Both the position numbers and the translations under genes were made by a program. From Phycisphaerales bacterium UBA6054 (GTDB taxonomy: Bacteria; Planctomycetota; Phycisphaerae; Phycisphaerales; UBA1924), in the NCBI GenBank assembly GCA_002429045.1, contig DIYM01000161.1, positions 1-21,638 of the forward strand: a DNA stretch of 21,638 nt, written 5' to 3'. The notes beneath the pieces were generated by a model. The model was not told where the DNA came from. It did no database searches and was given only the letters and a program-made list of their open reading frames with translations. Shown piece after piece: positions 1 to 6,907 of this stretch. Numbering within the stretch: the first letter of the stretch is position 1; each line of letters begins with the position of its first letter.

Positions 1-387
1 AGGCGGGCTCGTGTGCGGGAAGTGTAGGGTATTCGCGGCGTGGCGGCCAACGGATTGGCTGCCACCCGTCGGGCTCAGAATGTCCAGTCAATCGTGCTAG
101 GGAGGATCAATGGGTCACGAGCAGTGGGAGATGGCTTGAGCACGCCAATCCTATTTCGGGCATGTTGTCGGGTGTCGGGCAGGGCTGCCGTCGATTCATG
201 CTGGCTTGATCGGGGCACACTGGTTCCCGGGCTTCGGTTGGTCTTCGTTCGGCGTTGTTAGCGGTTACAGCCGGGTTTGTAATCGAGTCCGAACACGCCT
301 GGTTGGTAAGCGTCATTCCACGCGTGCTTGCTCCACGCAACTCACACAGATTCGTATGCGATCCGGCGCACGGCAACACCTGTTCAG
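1..387. other. Unassigned left-edge region
   Basis: No convincing gene is seen in these 387 bases. Short open frames exist on both strands, but their translations are rich in Arg, Pro and Cys, without recognisable domains. One of them, on the minus strand at 107-391, begins with an ATG that overlaps the stop codon of the upstream membrane-protein gene (ATGA), but its composition does not look like a protein. A 10-base inverted repeat (172-181 and 435-444) is present, far apart, and probably fortuitous. The stretch appears less GC-rich than the gene-dense part of the window. Confidence 0.5.
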
Positions 388-1281
388 TCATGCTTCGTGC
401 TCATTTTTACCGGCGGGAGGTGGATTCGCGGGTCTGCCCGACACTGGTCGTGTCTGGTGGGTTGAAGTGGTCGCTTCCAGTACGGTGGTAGTCGGCGTGA
501 ACTTTTGAGATCTAGCCTGGGCCAAATGCTGCTCGAGTTGCTTTTCGAGTTGGAGTAGTCTTCCGACAAGCTCGTCATGATCGCTCTTGGTCGTGACAGT
601 CTTAAGAGCCAGCAGAATAGCTACCGCTGAGTCCGCGATGCTCTTTGATTGCTGGTCCTGCAGCTTTGAGGCGAGCGTGACGGCCTCTCCGATGATCTGC
701 GCAATCCGATCAATCACTTGGTCGTCATTGAATCGGGTGATCATCGTTTCGATCATGCCTTCCGGCTCTAATCCATCACGCGAAGGCAGAACGAGAACCC
801 CCAAAAACATCGGGATTCCACCCGCGGTTACTGCCAGAGCGAACAACACGACCGTGTATATGCTGCGCTCGAATCCTGTGAATGTATCATCAGAAGGGGG
901 CTGGTACAGGTGCAACATCACAACGCCATTTAGCGCGATCGCCGAGCAGAACCAGATCCAAATCAGGAACCAGCCTACTGCCTCGGGCTTTACTCGTCGC
1001 TGAAAGATCTGGCGGCTGAAGAAGAGCAGCAACAGAGACCCCAGAGCCAAAACCCAGCGGGCGATGCCGTGAAGGTTCGGGACCACAGAAGCCAAGCCGT
1101 CCACGTACAGCCATGCCATCCCGAGCGTGCCCAGCCCGACCAAGGCAGCAAGGACAGTTCGATAGCCATTGCCTCGGAACCGGTCATTCAAATCTGCGAT
1201 GCTGCTTACGAAGGCTTCGCTTCGAAGAGGCGATGCTCGATTATCGATACTGCCAGGACTGCGGCTTGGGTCTCTTGTCAT
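388..1281 (-). CDS. Four-helix membrane protein with C-terminal coiled coil (unknown function)
   Basis: This encodes a 297-residue protein that I do not recognise as a named family. It has four probable membrane helices at about residues 42-62, 73-91, 103-125 and 141-164, then a soluble part of about 130 residues. Residues 185-258 are rich in Leu, Gln, Lys and Glu with heptad-like spacing, suggesting a coiled coil, and the last 35 residues are Pro/Thr-rich and probably disordered. The start is the ATG at 1279-1281, the first methionine after a stretch that is only an out-of-frame shadow of the neighbouring hydrolase gene; no clear Shine-Dalgarno precedes it. Base composition is lower in GC than the neighbours: hand counts give 32/60 at 601-660 and 30/60 at 841-900, against 43/60 at 1741-1800. 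This could mean recent acquisition. Expression as a gene is inferred from the coherent membrane topology. Confidence 0.7.
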   Translation of the reverse strand: MTRDPSRSPGSIDNRASPLRSEAFVSSIADLNDRFRGNGYRTVLAALVGLGTLGMAWLYVDGLASVVPNLHGIARWVLALGSLLLLFFSRQIFQRRVKPEAVGWFLIWIWFCSAIALNGVVMLHLYQPPSDDTFTGFERSIYTVVLFALAVTAGGIPMFLGVLVLPSRDGLEPEGMIETMITRFNDDQVIDRIAQIIGEAVTLASKLQDQQSKSIADSAVAILLALKTVTTKSDHDELVGRLLQLEKQLEQHLAQARSQKFTPTTTVLEATTSTHQTRPVSGRPANPPPAGKNEHEA

Positions 1282-1388
1282 CGCAGCAATGAGGTTACGC
1301 GGGTTATGTGCTTTTGTGCGGTCCAAACTGCGGCGGCTGCGGAATATGCACCGGTTCTTAGCGCGTTCTAGCAGGCAAAGGATTGTCG

Positions 1389-2423
1389 CTAGTTGGGCCG
1401 AAGCGAAAGGCCCGCCTGCTTCGGTGTGCGGTCCTCGAAGAAGATGCCCCAGTGTTTCTCGGCGCCCATCGGGTTGTTGGGGTCGCCCTTCCACGGTTCG
1501 TCGAATGCCGCAAAGAAGTACGTTGTGATGTTCGCCGACTCGGCCCACTCGTAGAGTTCGTTGAGGTAGCGGGCCTGCTTGGCTTCCGAAGCTCTCGGCC
1601 CGAACTCGCTGGCGGTGGTGGCCCAGCCCGCTTCGGTGATGACGAATCGGGCGTCGGGCAGGGCGTCGCGGACGCGTTGCATGTTCTCGATGCCGTAGGA
1701 GATGCCCTGGTCGATGTCGCGTTCTTCCCAGACCGGGTAGATGTGGACGGAGACGAAGTCGAGCTCGCCGGCGAGCCGCTGCCCGCTGGTCGCCCACCAG
1801 TCGTAGTTGTCCGCGACCGTGACGGGCTGCGAGACAGCCGCCCTGACCGTCCGCACGTAGCCGATCACCGACTCGACCGGAACCATGTGGTCGTTCCAGA
1901 TCACCAGGGCCTCGTTGCCGACGGCGACGGCGTTGACGATCTCGGGATACGCGTTGGCCAGGCGGATCGCGTGCCCGACCTCGGCGGCGTTGGCGAGCTT
2001 GTTCTCGGCCAGTTCCTCGTCGGTGAACGGCTCCGGCTTCCAGGGGCAGTCGGGGTTGTTGACCTCGGCCTGCAGCCACGCGCCGAGCATCACCTTGAAA
2101 GGCAGCTCGTGCTCGTCGATCAGCCCGAGCACGGTCTCGGTGTTCTCGCGGGCGTCGTACATCCGGAGCAGGCGGAAGGGCGTCTGGTCGCGGAGGATCA
2201 GCAGGTCCTCGAGGATCTGCTCGTCGGTGGGGTTCTTGGCGCCGTCGCCCCGGTCTGGGTGCTGCCCGGCCCGGAAGCCCGAGTAGCAGATGCCCAGCGT
2301 CGTGGGGCCGTCGGGCCCGACAAGGAGATCGGTCTTTGCCTGTTCCAGCGGCGCGCTGAACGCGATGGCCGCGACGACAAAGCACACAGCCAGCGGTATC
2401 GCGGAATGGACTCGTTGCGTCAT
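1389..2423 (-). CDS. Secreted glycoside hydrolase, GH17-like (beta-1,3-glucanase type)
   Basis: The 344-residue product begins with a signal peptide (hydrophobic residues about 9-23, Ala-rich exit), so it is probably exported. The rest fits the (beta/alpha)8 fold of glycoside hydrolase family 17, which cleaves beta-1,3-glucans such as laminarin. The two signatures of that family are visible: VGNEAL with Glu171 as the likely acid/base, and ITEAGW with Glu264 as the likely nucleophile. Between them are DNYDWW and VSVHIYP, usual beta-strand 5-7 elements, and the length is normal for a single-domain bacterial enzyme. The closest named group would be the exo-beta-1,3-glucanase/Scw11-like proteins; substrate specificity is inferred, not shown. 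The gene follows nth on the same strand after 86 bases. The ATG start is chosen because it yields the signal peptide directly. Confidence 0.85.
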   Translation of the reverse strand: MTQRVHSAIPLAVCFVVAAIAFSAPLEQAKTDLLVGPDGPTTLGICYSGFRAGQHPDRGDGAKNPTDEQILEDLLILRDQTPFRLLRMYDARENTETVLGLIDEHELPFKVMLGAWLQAEVNNPDCPWKPEPFTDEELAENKLANAAEVGHAIRLANAYPEIVNAVAVGNEALVIWNDHMVPVESVIGYVRTVRAAVSQPVTVADNYDWWATSGQRLAGELDFVSVHIYPVWEERDIDQGISYGIENMQRVRDALPDARFVITEAGWATTASEFGPRASEAKQARYLNELYEWAESANITTYFFAAFDEPWKGDPNNPMGAEKHWGIFFEDRTPKQAGLSLRPN

Positions 2424-2509
2424 GCCGCGATGGTAGTGGCGGCGGCTCGGGCCAGCCGGCGTGATGGATGCTGATCTGTCGTTCTCAGGGAAACGGCCTG
2501 CAACCCGGC

Positions 2510-3259
2510 TTACATCTTCGACTTGTTGTAGGGCTTGTCGCAGTTGACGCCGAAGCCCCGGCAGATCGGGTGGTCGTGCTTGCAGTTGGGGCGGGCGGTG
2601 CAGGCGTAGCGCCCGTGGAAGACGAACTGGTGTCCCAGGCGGCTCCAGCGGTCTCGGGGCATCAGGGCCATGAGGCGTTTCTCGATTCTCCCCGTGTCTT
2701 CTTTGGGGCCATCGACGATCCCCAAACGCCAGACCAGCCGCTGGACGTGCGTGTCGACGACGAACCCGACGTTGATCCCGAACGCGTTGCCCAGCACGAC
2801 GTTGGCGGTCTTGCGCGCGACGCCCCGGAGTTTGAGGAGGTCGTCCATGCTGCCGGGGACCTCGCCACCGAAGTCTTCGGTTACGGTGGTCATGGCGGCG
2901 TGGATGGATTTGGCCTTGCTGCGGAACAGCCCGATCGTCTTGATGTACGGCTCGATTCCCTCGGGCGTGCTCGCCGCGTAGTCCGCGGGGGTCCGGAACG
3001 CTCCGAACAGCTTCGGCGTCGCCTTGTTCACGCCCGCGTCGGTGGACTGCGCACTGAGGATCGTCGCGATGACCAACTCATGCGGGTTGCTGTGCGTCAA
3101 CTCGCAATAGGCGTCCGGATAGTGCTCTTCGAGCGCGTCGGCGATGCGCCGGGCGCGGGCCTTCTCGGGCTTGGTGACTTCGGGCAACGCAAACGGGATA
3201 TCGCGGAGCCCGCGCGGGTTGTTCTTGCCCTTGGGATGAACGGCGGTCTCAGCGGGCAT
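2510..3259 (-). CDS. nth: Endonuclease III (DNA glycosylase/AP lyase) with unusual cysteine spacing
   Basis: This 249-residue protein is a HhH-GPD base-excision repair enzyme that removes oxidised pyrimidines and nicks the abasic site. The helix-hairpin-helix reads LRGVARKTANVV, with the catalytic lysine at residue 150, and the conserved aspartate is Asp169 in VVDTHV. The LSAQSTD segment near residues 68-74 is also typical. The C-terminal iron-sulphur motif has four cysteines at 220, 226, 233 and 240, a C-X5-C-X6-C-X6-C spacing rather than the classical C-X6-C-X2-C-X5-C; the reading frame here is unbroken, so this is not an obvious frameshift. An N-terminal extension of about 30 basic/Pro-rich residues precedes the usual start of the fold. 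The start overlaps the end of the upstream membrane-protein gene by 11 bases, which suggests co-expression. Confidence 0.95.
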   Translation of the reverse strand: MPAETAVHPKGKNNPRGLRDIPFALPEVTKPEKARARRIADALEEHYPDAYCELTHSNPHELVIATILSAQSTDAGVNKATPKLFGAFRTPADYAASTPEGIEPYIKTIGLFRSKAKSIHAAMTTVTEDFGGEVPGSMDDLLKLRGVARKTANVVLGNAFGINVGFVVDTHVQRLVWRLGIVDGPKEDTGRIEKRLMALMPRDRWSRLGHQFVFHGRYACTARPNCKHDHPICRGFGVNCDKPYNKSKM

Positions 3260-3845
3260 CGGGCGTGCTCCGGGGCCCGGCGCGCCCGACCAGATCCCAG
3301 ACGCCGAGCAGCAGGGTCGTCAACGCGGCCAACGCCGTGAGCCCGAGCGATCGCGACGCGTCCGGGTGCCGGTCGGCGAAGGCTTGGCGGAACCGCTCGG
3401 CGGTCTCGGTCTCCCCCGCCAACGCGGCGTCCCAGTACTGGCGCAGGTCGTGCTGCATCGAGGGCATCAGGATCAGCAGGTGGTACGCCACGGAGATGAA
3501 CGCGAGACCGAGGAACAGCGCCCTGAAGAACAGCAGCCAGGAGCGGCGATCGCCCTTGAGATACCCGCCGAACGCGACGGCCAGCCCGAACCCGATGATC
3601 GCACCGAACGTGCAGACGAACTGCACAACATCGCTGATGACGAACACACGCGACGCGACCATGCCTGCGGCGAGCATCCAGTGCTCGCCCGCGTACGCCT
3701 CGTACGCCGGGAGCGACGGCGCGAGGTCACGCACAGTCGGGAACGCCACCGCGGCCGCGATCCCCGCGCCGCCCAGCACGCCCGCCCATACACCCAGAGA
3801 CGCCAGGTGCACGGTCTCACCGATTCGATGGAGAGGATGGCTCAC
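3249..3845 (-). CDS. DUF4149-like small integral membrane protein
   Basis: The 198-residue product has about four hydrophobic helices (roughly residues 14-36, 56-97 as two passes, 106-127 and 166-187). The opening helix, with LGVWAGVLGGAG followed by AVAFPTVRDL, resembles the DUF4149/TMEM205-like membrane family, and a soluble loop of about 35 residues with QHDLRQYW lies before the last helix. The function of that family is not established. The start codon is GTG, because no ATG occurs before residue 57 and starting later would lose the first helix. The end overlaps nth by 11 bases, and the zinc-ribbon gene upstream ends 48 bases away, so the three are probably one transcription unit. Confidence 0.65.
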   Translation of the reverse strand: MSHPLHRIGETVHLASLGVWAGVLGGAGIAAAVAFPTVRDLAPSLPAYEAYAGEHWMLAAGMVASRVFVISDVVQFVCTFGAIIGFGLAVAFGGYLKGDRRSWLLFFRALFLGLAFISVAYHLLILMPSMQHDLRQYWDAALAGETETAERFRQAFADRHPDASRSLGLTALAALTTLLLGVWDLVGRAGPRSTPDAR

Positions 3846-3893
3846 GTTGGATGGTAGTGGGCGAGACGCCCCGGCGGCGCTCGTGCTCGCTGC

Positions 3894-4754
3894 TCAACCC
3901 GATGCGCGAGGCGCCCCGCACTCCGGGCACCGCTCCGGTGTGTGGGTCAGGTCGTAGCCGCACGACTCGCACTGGTTTTTGCGGCGTCTCGATCGACCGC
4001 GACCGATCGCCGCGCACCAGCGGAGGAGATACGCCAGGGCGAAGGGAGGGCTGACGAATGACGATGCCGTGAGCACGCCGGTCAGCCACAGGCGCCAGCG
4101 GGGGATGACCTCGGAGTGTTCCGGACGCGGTATGGGCGCGGGTGTCAAGCCACCGACGAGCCCGACCGGGACGCGGATCGGGAGGCAGGTGTCCTCGGGC
4201 GAGGTGTAGGCGCCGGTGTCGCGGCCTCGCGACATCGCCCCGATGATCGGCCTGATCGCGTTCTCGACCTGCTCGGTCAGGCCGGCGGGGGTGGCCGCCT
4301 GGTCCGCTTTCCCGTTCGCGCCGCTCGGATACCAGTGGAGCAGTTGTTCCGTGTTCGCATCGAACCCGGTGCGGAAGTGCCCCCATCGCAAGCCCAGAAA
4401 CCGCAGCGGTTCGTGCGACCAGCCGAACTCCGATCGCGCGGAGTACCACACGTTCTGAGTCGGGATCTCGTCTCCCCATACGCCCGAGTAGATCGAGTGG
4501 AGTTGGCCGCCGCGGATCGCAAGGTGGAACGAGTAGTCGCCTTGGCGGGGGCGGATCTCGGCGGGTTCCGGCCCCGCCCGCGGCGCCGACCGCCACGCCA
4601 ACCACGGCAGGCCGATGCTCGCCAGCGTCGCGATCAGGAACGCACGCCGCGGACGCGTCCTGCGGGATCGGGCCGGGTTGGTGACGGGGTCGCGGTCGCT
4701 CGCATCGGCTGGCACGGGGGCAGATTCGTCCGGCCGGCTTAGGTGGTTGCCCAC
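3894..4754 (-). CDS. Membrane protein with C-terminal CxxCGYD/CPECG zinc ribbon
   Basis: This 286-residue protein has a basic N-terminus, a first membrane helix at about residues 38-55, a soluble (probably extracytoplasmic) domain of about 160 residues, a second hydrophobic segment at about 222-250, and a C-terminal zinc ribbon with Cys262, Cys265, Cys276 and Cys279 in a C-X2-C-GYDL-X6-C-PEC-G arrangement. Planctomycetes, above all Phycisphaerae, encode many membrane proteins with this ribbon; their role is unknown. The soluble part is rich in Trp and includes YSFHLAIRGGQLHSIYSG. The start is GTG, and it lies directly after the U-tract of a probable terminator for the tRNA gene, so the true transcription arrangement is unclear. 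No better start is visible downstream before the first helix. Confidence 0.75.
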   Translation of the reverse strand: MGNHLSRPDESAPVPADASDRDPVTNPARSRRTRPRRAFLIATLASIGLPWLAWRSAPRAGPEPAEIRPRQGDYSFHLAIRGGQLHSIYSGVWGDEIPTQNVWYSARSEFGWSHEPLRFLGLRWGHFRTGFDANTEQLLHWYPSGANGKADQAATPAGLTEQVENAIRPIIGAMSRGRDTGAYTSPEDTCLPIRVPVGLVGGLTPAPIPRPEHSEVIPRWRLWLTGVLTASSFVSPPFALAYLLRWCAAIGRGRSRRRKNQCESCGYDLTHTPERCPECGAPRASG

Positions 4755-4788
4755 AAAAAGCCCCCGTATCTCCCGCAGAATGCGGGGC
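4755..4788 (-). terminator. Probable intrinsic terminator after tRNA-Arg
   Basis: Read on the minus strand, GCCCCG (4783-4788) can pair with CGGGGGC (4760-4766) with one bulged base, and this is followed at once by five U residues (4755-4759). A competing hairpin, CCCGCA-TTC-TGCGGG (4772-4786), lies inside. It stands 30 bases beyond the tRNA 3' end, as expected for termination of the tRNA transcript, and it abuts the GTG of the following gene. Confidence 0.5.
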
Positions 4789-4818
4789 CCTTGTCCGTTC
4801 CGGATGGGCTTCCGCGAA

Positions 4819-4892
4819 CGATCCCGGATGGATTCGAACCATCAACCTCTGGCTTCGGAGGCCAGCGCTCTATCCAGTTGAGCTACGGGACC
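4819..4892 (-). tRNA. tRNA-Arg (anticodon CCG)
   Basis: The minus-strand sequence folds as a complete 74-base tRNA. The acceptor arm pairs GGTCCCG with CGGGATC (one G-U pair) and has discriminator G. The D arm contains AGCTCAACTGGATAGAGC. The anticodon arm CTGGC/GCCAG encloses loop CTCCGAA, giving anticodon CCG, which reads the Arg codon CGG. The T arm GATGG/CCATC holds TTCGAAT. CCA is not encoded. CGG is a frequent codon in a GC-rich genome, so a dedicated tRNA is expected. Confidence 0.95.
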
Positions 4893-5007
4893 CGGTTGTC
4901 GTGCCGCGGGTCGAGCCTGTGGCTGTTCGGGCGGCGGCTGGGAGTCTATCGCCCACGCGGGTCCCACGCCACAAAGCGGGTTCGCGGCTTGGGATTTCGC
5001 ACGCGAA

Positions 5008-5811
5008 ATGGCACGCGCCCGTCTCTACGATGCACCCGTGCTCCACGCGCCGGAAATCGCGGTTTCGATCAGCGGCACCAGGCCCGGCACCGACGCCCCG
5101 TGGGGGCGTACGACGGGCTCGGCGTGCCGGTGGGCCCGGTCGCACTCCCGGTGTGTCGCCCTCGACGCGTCGCGCCAGGATCTCCGGGCCCGCGAACTCG
5201 GGCGCAGCGCCCGGCGGGATGTCGGGGCGATGCTCCGTCGGACCGAACTCGAACTGGCGGGCATCGACCTCTGGATCCCGCCCGAGCACTACACCGATCC
5301 GGACAAGTCGGAACGCGCGATGGAGACGCTGCAGCAGACCGTGGTGCTGGCGACGGAACTGGCCAGGCTCGCGGGCGGGCGCTCACGCCCGATGGTGTCT
5401 GTGACCCTCCCCGCGGGGCTGCCCGAGAGTGATCGGGGTGTCATCAACCAACTCGGGGAGCGCCACGGGGCCTTGATCGGGGACCACGCCCCGGACGGGC
5501 CCGACAGCATGGGCAGCGGCATCGCAGGGCTTGTGGTTGCCGTCGATCCGGCGTCGTGCATCATGGGCGGCGTCTCCCCCGAGCAGCGTGTCCACCGGTG
5601 CGGTGCGTTGCGTTTGACCGATGCCAACACCAACGGGCGTTGCATCGTCGGATCGTCGGGCGGGCGGCTCGACCTGGCGGGCTATGCCGGGGCGTGCCTC
5701 ACGAGCGGGCAACGCTGGATCATCACCGACGCCTGGGGTATCGAGGACGGCGAACGCGCGATCGACGCCGCCGTCAGCGTCTGGCGCGACGCCGTGCGTC
5801 TGCCGATGTGA
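5008..5811 (+). CDS. Probable TIM-barrel protein, sugar phosphate isomerase/epimerase-like
   Basis: The product is 267 residues. The segments CVALDAS, ARELGRSARRD, LAGIDLWIPPEHYTDPDKSERA and the later Gly-rich loops fit the repeating beta/alpha pattern of the xylose-isomerase-like TIM-barrel group, in which planctomycetes have many uncharacterised members. The metal-binding residues of that superfamily are not evident, so an enzymatic role is not claimed. The ATG at 5008 has no good Shine-Dalgarno; a GTG at 5038 in the same frame, just before LHAPEIAVSI, is an alternative and would remove ten atypical residues. The gene is alone, with 115 bases before it back to the tRNA gene and 123 bases to the next gene. 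The fold assignment is an inference from motif appearance. Confidence 0.6.
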   Translation: MARARLYDAPVLHAPEIAVSISGTRPGTDAPWGRTTGSACRWARSHSRCVALDASRQDLRARELGRSARRDVGAMLRRTELELAGIDLWIPPEHYTDPDKSERAMETLQQTVVLATELARLAGGRSRPMVSVTLPAGLPESDRGVINQLGERHGALIGDHAPDGPDSMGSGIAGLVVAVDPASCIMGGVSPEQRVHRCGALRLTDANTNGRCIVGSSGGRLDLAGYAGACLTSGQRWIITDAWGIEDGERAIDAAVSVWRDAVRLPM

Positions 5812-5860
5812 TCGGGCGAAGGTCCGATTACCAGCGGGCAAGCCGGCATTCGGCGAGCGG

Positions 5861-5897
5861 ATCGTGCCGAGATCCGCGTGAGCGATGCCGGCACGAT
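5861..5897 (+). promoter_or_regulatory. Perfect 9-bp inverted repeat upstream of dockerin-like gene
   Basis: ATCGTGCCG (5861-5869) and CGGCACGAT (5889-5897) are perfect inverted copies separated by 19 bases. The right arm ends 37 bases before the ATG of the following secreted-protein gene and touches a weak -10-like TACGCT (5897-5902). It might be an operator, or a terminator for the preceding gene, though no U-tract follows. Confidence 0.35.
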
Positions 5898-5921
5898 ACG
5901 CTCGGCTAGGACATCAACACC

Positions 5922-5929
5922 GGGGAGAG
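5922..5929 (+). promoter_or_regulatory. Ribosome binding site fixing the start at 5935
   Basis: GGGGAGAG lies 5 bases before ATG 5935. It decides between this start and an in-frame ATG at 5878; only 5935 puts the signal peptide at the N-terminus. Confidence 0.7.
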
Positions 5930-5934
5930 CCACC

Positions 5935-6831
5935 ATGCGGACCGTCATCTGTTCAGCGATCGTGTGCGTCGCGTGCATCGTCCCGATCGCGTCGGCCCAG
6001 TACACCAATACCGCGACCGCGACCGCCCTGGGCGAGCCCGACGTCGTCGACTCGGCGGTCATCGCGGGCACCGTAGAAGCGACCAACGGGCACGACACCG
6101 GCTCGTTCGATAACCCCGCGTTCGGGACGTCGAACGCCGCGGGGCGGGCCTCGCTCCTGCGCGTCGCCGCCGGCGCGGGCGCCGAATCGAGCACCGGTTC
6201 CTCCCGAGGCTCCGCCGCAGCCACGCTCCGCGCGACCGGCGACGTTGTCAGCTTTGACGCCACAGAGCCGTTCACCATCGAGGTCAGCCTCGACCTGACT
6301 TGGAGCGTGGCCCGGGCCCAGGCGGTCGACGATGCCCGGGTCAGTTACTCGGCCAACTTCCGCAGGCTCACCGCGGGGTCGCCCATCGCGATCCCCGACC
6401 GTTTCCGTTTCACCCAGGCCGCCGATCGGCCCGCGTCCGAGGACGAGCGCGACGCGTTCACCGTGGACATGCTCCCGGGCGATGCGCTCGATGTGAGCCT
6501 GTGCAGCGCGGTCGCGAGCGCGACCGCCGTGGGTGTCTTCGCCGATCCCTCCGGCTCGGGCTCGGCCGAACTCAACGCCGAGATCAACATCCGCGTGATC
6601 GATGGGGACGCCCGAATCCTCGCGGCCACCTCGGGGGGCGACTACACCGCCGAGGACTGCGCAGCTGACATCGCGGCCCCCTTCGGGGTGCTGAACTTCT
6701 TCGACATCGCCGCGTACATCACGCTCTATAACGCGAACAGCCCCCAAGCCGACATCGCGGCACCGTTCGGAGCGCTGAACTTTTTTGACATCAGCGCCTT
6801 CATCGCCGCCTACAACACGGGTTGCCCGTGA
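5935..6831 (+). CDS. Secreted protein with two C-terminal GC-type dockerin-like repeats (A)
   Basis: This is a 298-residue protein with a clear signal peptide (residues 1-21, cleavage likely after ASA). The central 220 residues are rich in Ala, Ser, Thr and beta-prone stretches with alternating hydrophobics (for example FTIEVSLDLTW), suggesting a beta-sandwich; no catalytic motif is seen. The C-terminus has two 28-residue repeats starting at Asp245 and Asp273, each of the form D-x-A-x-PFG-x-LNFFD, and ends in Gly-Cys-Pro, with a partner cysteine at residue 242 just before the first repeat. This is the GC-type dockerin-like module of Phycisphaerales, presumed to anchor or dock proteins at the cell surface. 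The next gene encodes a second protein with the same module 76 bases downstream. Confidence 0.85.
   Translation: MRTVICSAIVCVACIVPIASAQYTNTATATALGEPDVVDSAVIAGTVEATNGHDTGSFDNPAFGTSNAAGRASLLRVAAGAGAESSTGSSRGSAAATLRATGDVVSFDATEPFTIEVSLDLTWSVARAQAVDDARVSYSANFRRLTAGSPIAIPDRFRFTQAADRPASEDERDAFTVDMLPGDALDVSLCSAVASATAVGVFADPSGSGSAELNAEINIRVIDGDARILAATSGGDYTAEDCAADIAAPFGVLNFFDIAAYITLYNANSPQADIAAPFGALNFFDISAFIAAYNTGCP
6667..6828 (+). repeat. Two dockerin-like coding repeats (84-bp period), gene A
   Basis: Two units begin at 6667 and 6751 (GAC ATC GCG GC...) and encode DIAAPFGVLNFFD and DIAAPFGALNFFD followed by a helix-like tail. The first unit lasts 84 bases and the second ends at the stop codon. They are internal duplications, related to the pair in the next gene. 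Confidence 0.85.
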
Positions 6832-6845
6832 TCCGAGCCGGGCAA
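6822..6845 (+). terminator. Stem-loop across the stop codon of dockerin-like gene A
   Basis: TTGCCCG (6822-6828), which encodes most of the final Gly-Cys-Pro, is perfectly complementary to CGGGCAA (6839-6845), with a 10-base loop containing the TGA stop. No U-tract follows, so it is a weak terminator candidate or a transcript-stabilising hairpin. Confidence 0.35.
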
Positions 6846-6851
6846 TCACCG

Positions 6852-6880
6852 TTGGAGCGACGCCTGATATCGGGTACAGT
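6852..6880 (+). promoter_or_regulatory. Weak sigma-70-like promoter candidate
   Basis: TTGGAG (6852-6857) and TACAGT (6875-6880) are 17 bases apart, with the -10-like element 27 bases before the ATG at 6908. Matches to consensus are 3/6 and 4/6. A similar CGGTACATT occurs upstream of the exported-protein gene at 8890. Confidence 0.25.
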
Positions 6881-6896
6881 GGGGCGGCACCCACAC

Positions 6897-6902
6897 AGGA
6901 GA
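6897..6902 (+). promoter_or_regulatory. Ribosome binding site fixing the start at 6908
   Basis: AGGAGA is placed 5 bases before ATG 6908. The frame stays open upstream into the previous gene, so this site and the signal peptide are what define the start. Confidence 0.7.
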
Positions 6903-6907
6903 ACCCG

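Noticed and set aside
261..271. Integron attC-like GCTAACAACGC on the minus strand
   Set aside because: The YYY before AAC is not satisfied and no complementary right-hand core or hairpin could be found, so no attC site is called.
107..391. 94-codon minus-strand frame starting in an ATGA overlap with the membrane-protein gene
   Set aside because: The overlap is suggestive, but the translation has no hydrophobic core or motif and is rich in Cys, Pro and Arg, so I do not call it a gene.
172..444. 10-bp inverted repeat (GTGTCGGGCA and TGCCCGACAC) as a possible element end
   Set aside because: The arms are 250 bases apart with no transposase, target duplication or extension; chance is a sufficient explanation.
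1282..2385. Upstream part of a 665-codon minus-strand open frame continuous with the membrane-protein gene
   Set aside because: This part is out of frame with, and on the same strand as, the GH17 gene. Its Arg/Pro-rich translation is a GC-rich shadow; only the part from 1281 onward looks like a protein.
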